From: Streptomyces halstedii | GTDB taxonomy: Bacteria; Actinomycetota; Actinomycetes; Streptomycetales; Streptomycetaceae | Length of the DNA: 64,000 nt | Direction: 5' to 3' | Assembly (NCBI GenBank): GCA_000720535.1 | Contig: JOAZ01000015.1 | Coordinates: forward strand, 1 to 64,000 | In this document: positions 63,775 to 64,000 of the stretch, piece after piece | How positions within the stretch are numbered: position 1 is the stretch's first letter | Layout of the letters: every line of letters starts with the position of its first letter | Program-made: the position numbers and the translations under genes | Notes under the pieces: model-generated | The model's database searches: none | What the model was told of the DNA's origin: nothing | What the model saw: only the letters and a program-made list of their open reading frames with translations

Positions 63775-64000
63775 TCACGCGTGCGACGGCGCGGGGCGCA
63801 CGCCTTCGAGCAGGGTGCCGAGGTAGCGGCGGGCGGTTTCGGCCTTGTCGGCGGGGGTGCCGCCGTGGACGTTCACGGCATGGGCGATGCCGCACATGAG
63901 CGGGACCAGGTCGCGGGCGGCGAGGTCCGGCCGGACGGCTCCGGCGTCACGGGCCCGGTCGAGGAGCTCGGTGCCGGCCGACGCGAGCGACTCTTTGAGT
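63775..64000 (-). CDS. C-terminal part of a TetR-family regulator (start outside window)
   Basis: The last 75 codons read KESLASAGTELLDRARDAGA then VRPDLAARDLVPLMCGIAHA and RRYLGTLLEGVRPAPSHA before TGA. The pattern RARxxGAVRPDxxxxDLxxLMxGIA is typical of SbtR-like TetR C-terminal domains. The gene continues beyond the window. Confidence 0.75.
   Translation of the reverse strand, partial: LKESLASAGTELLDRARDAGAVRPDLAARDLVPLMCGIAHAVNVHGGTPADKAETARRYLGTLLEGVRPAPSHA

Overview
The window is 64 kb of very GC-rich DNA typical of a Streptomyces chromosome. It holds an SsgA-like sporulation protein, the nagF/nagE1/nagE2 N-acetylglucosamine PTS cluster with DasR-type sites, a CebR-type operator, GTG starts and strong third-position GC. 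The gene order from the penicillin-binding protein through bcp, rdgB, rph, the nag genes, cysM/cysO, clpS, pncB/pncA, a secreted M6 protease, ssgG, an FAD oxidase, hppD and an Lrp regulator looks like a conserved Streptomyces core block. No integrase, transposase or CRISPR array was seen.

Layout. 1-3.4 kb: end of a regulatory-type gene, a beheaded GH11 xylanase, and a secreted beta-mannanase under a perfect CebR box. 3.5-10.5 kb: small regulator/enzyme modules, namely a divergent TetR/DHFR-like pair, a DUF4240-metallo-hydrolase fusion, an NmrA-like protein, an isochorismatase-like hydrolase, an MmyB-like regulator next to an SDR with a long palindrome, and a methyltransferase. 10.7-12.7 kb: NHEJ ligase and Ku, convergent. 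13-24.7 kb: an Excalibur lipoprotein, a class II aldolase, a TetR/MFS efflux operon, DUF445, an SGNH hydrolase, a DUF1707 protein and an ABC-2 exporter operon. 24.9-31.1 kb: a bifunctional PBP, a guanidinium exporter under a guanidine-III-type riboswitch, a GroES-like protein, DUF3618, Bcp and a ProP-like transporter.

31.2-32.9 kb is the most accessory-looking part: two overlapping modular HNH endonucleases whose second member runs into a tRNA-like gene with an apparent UAG anticodon and a short variable loop. 32.9-38.6 kb: RdgB, RNase PH, the GlcNAc PTS genes and a metallo-hydrolase. 38.8-43.1 kb: a membrane-anchored PemK/MazF-like protein, then the CysO-CysM-JAMM cysteine route with a 37-codon leader peptide not previously listed among the long reading frames, and an amino-acid permease. 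43.4-47.1 kb: DUF2017, ClpS and NAD salvage (pncB, pncA). 47.3-58.9 kb: M6 protease, RDD membrane proteins, ssgG, FAD oxidase, TPR protein, HPPD and its divergent Lrp regulator. 58.9-64 kb: an ArsR-like regulator behind four 14-bp iterons, a Lon-like S16 protease, an IclR regulator, a TetR/oxidoreductase divergent pair with an array of operator half-sites, and the C-terminus of another TetR protein.

Regulatory logic that can be read directly includes CebR (cello-oligosaccharides) on mannanase, DasR (glucosamine-6-P) on the GlcNAc PTS, guanidine on the exporter, a Cys-containing leader ahead of cysO-cysM, and several local repressor/operator pairs. All family assignments are from reading the sequence; no database search was possible.
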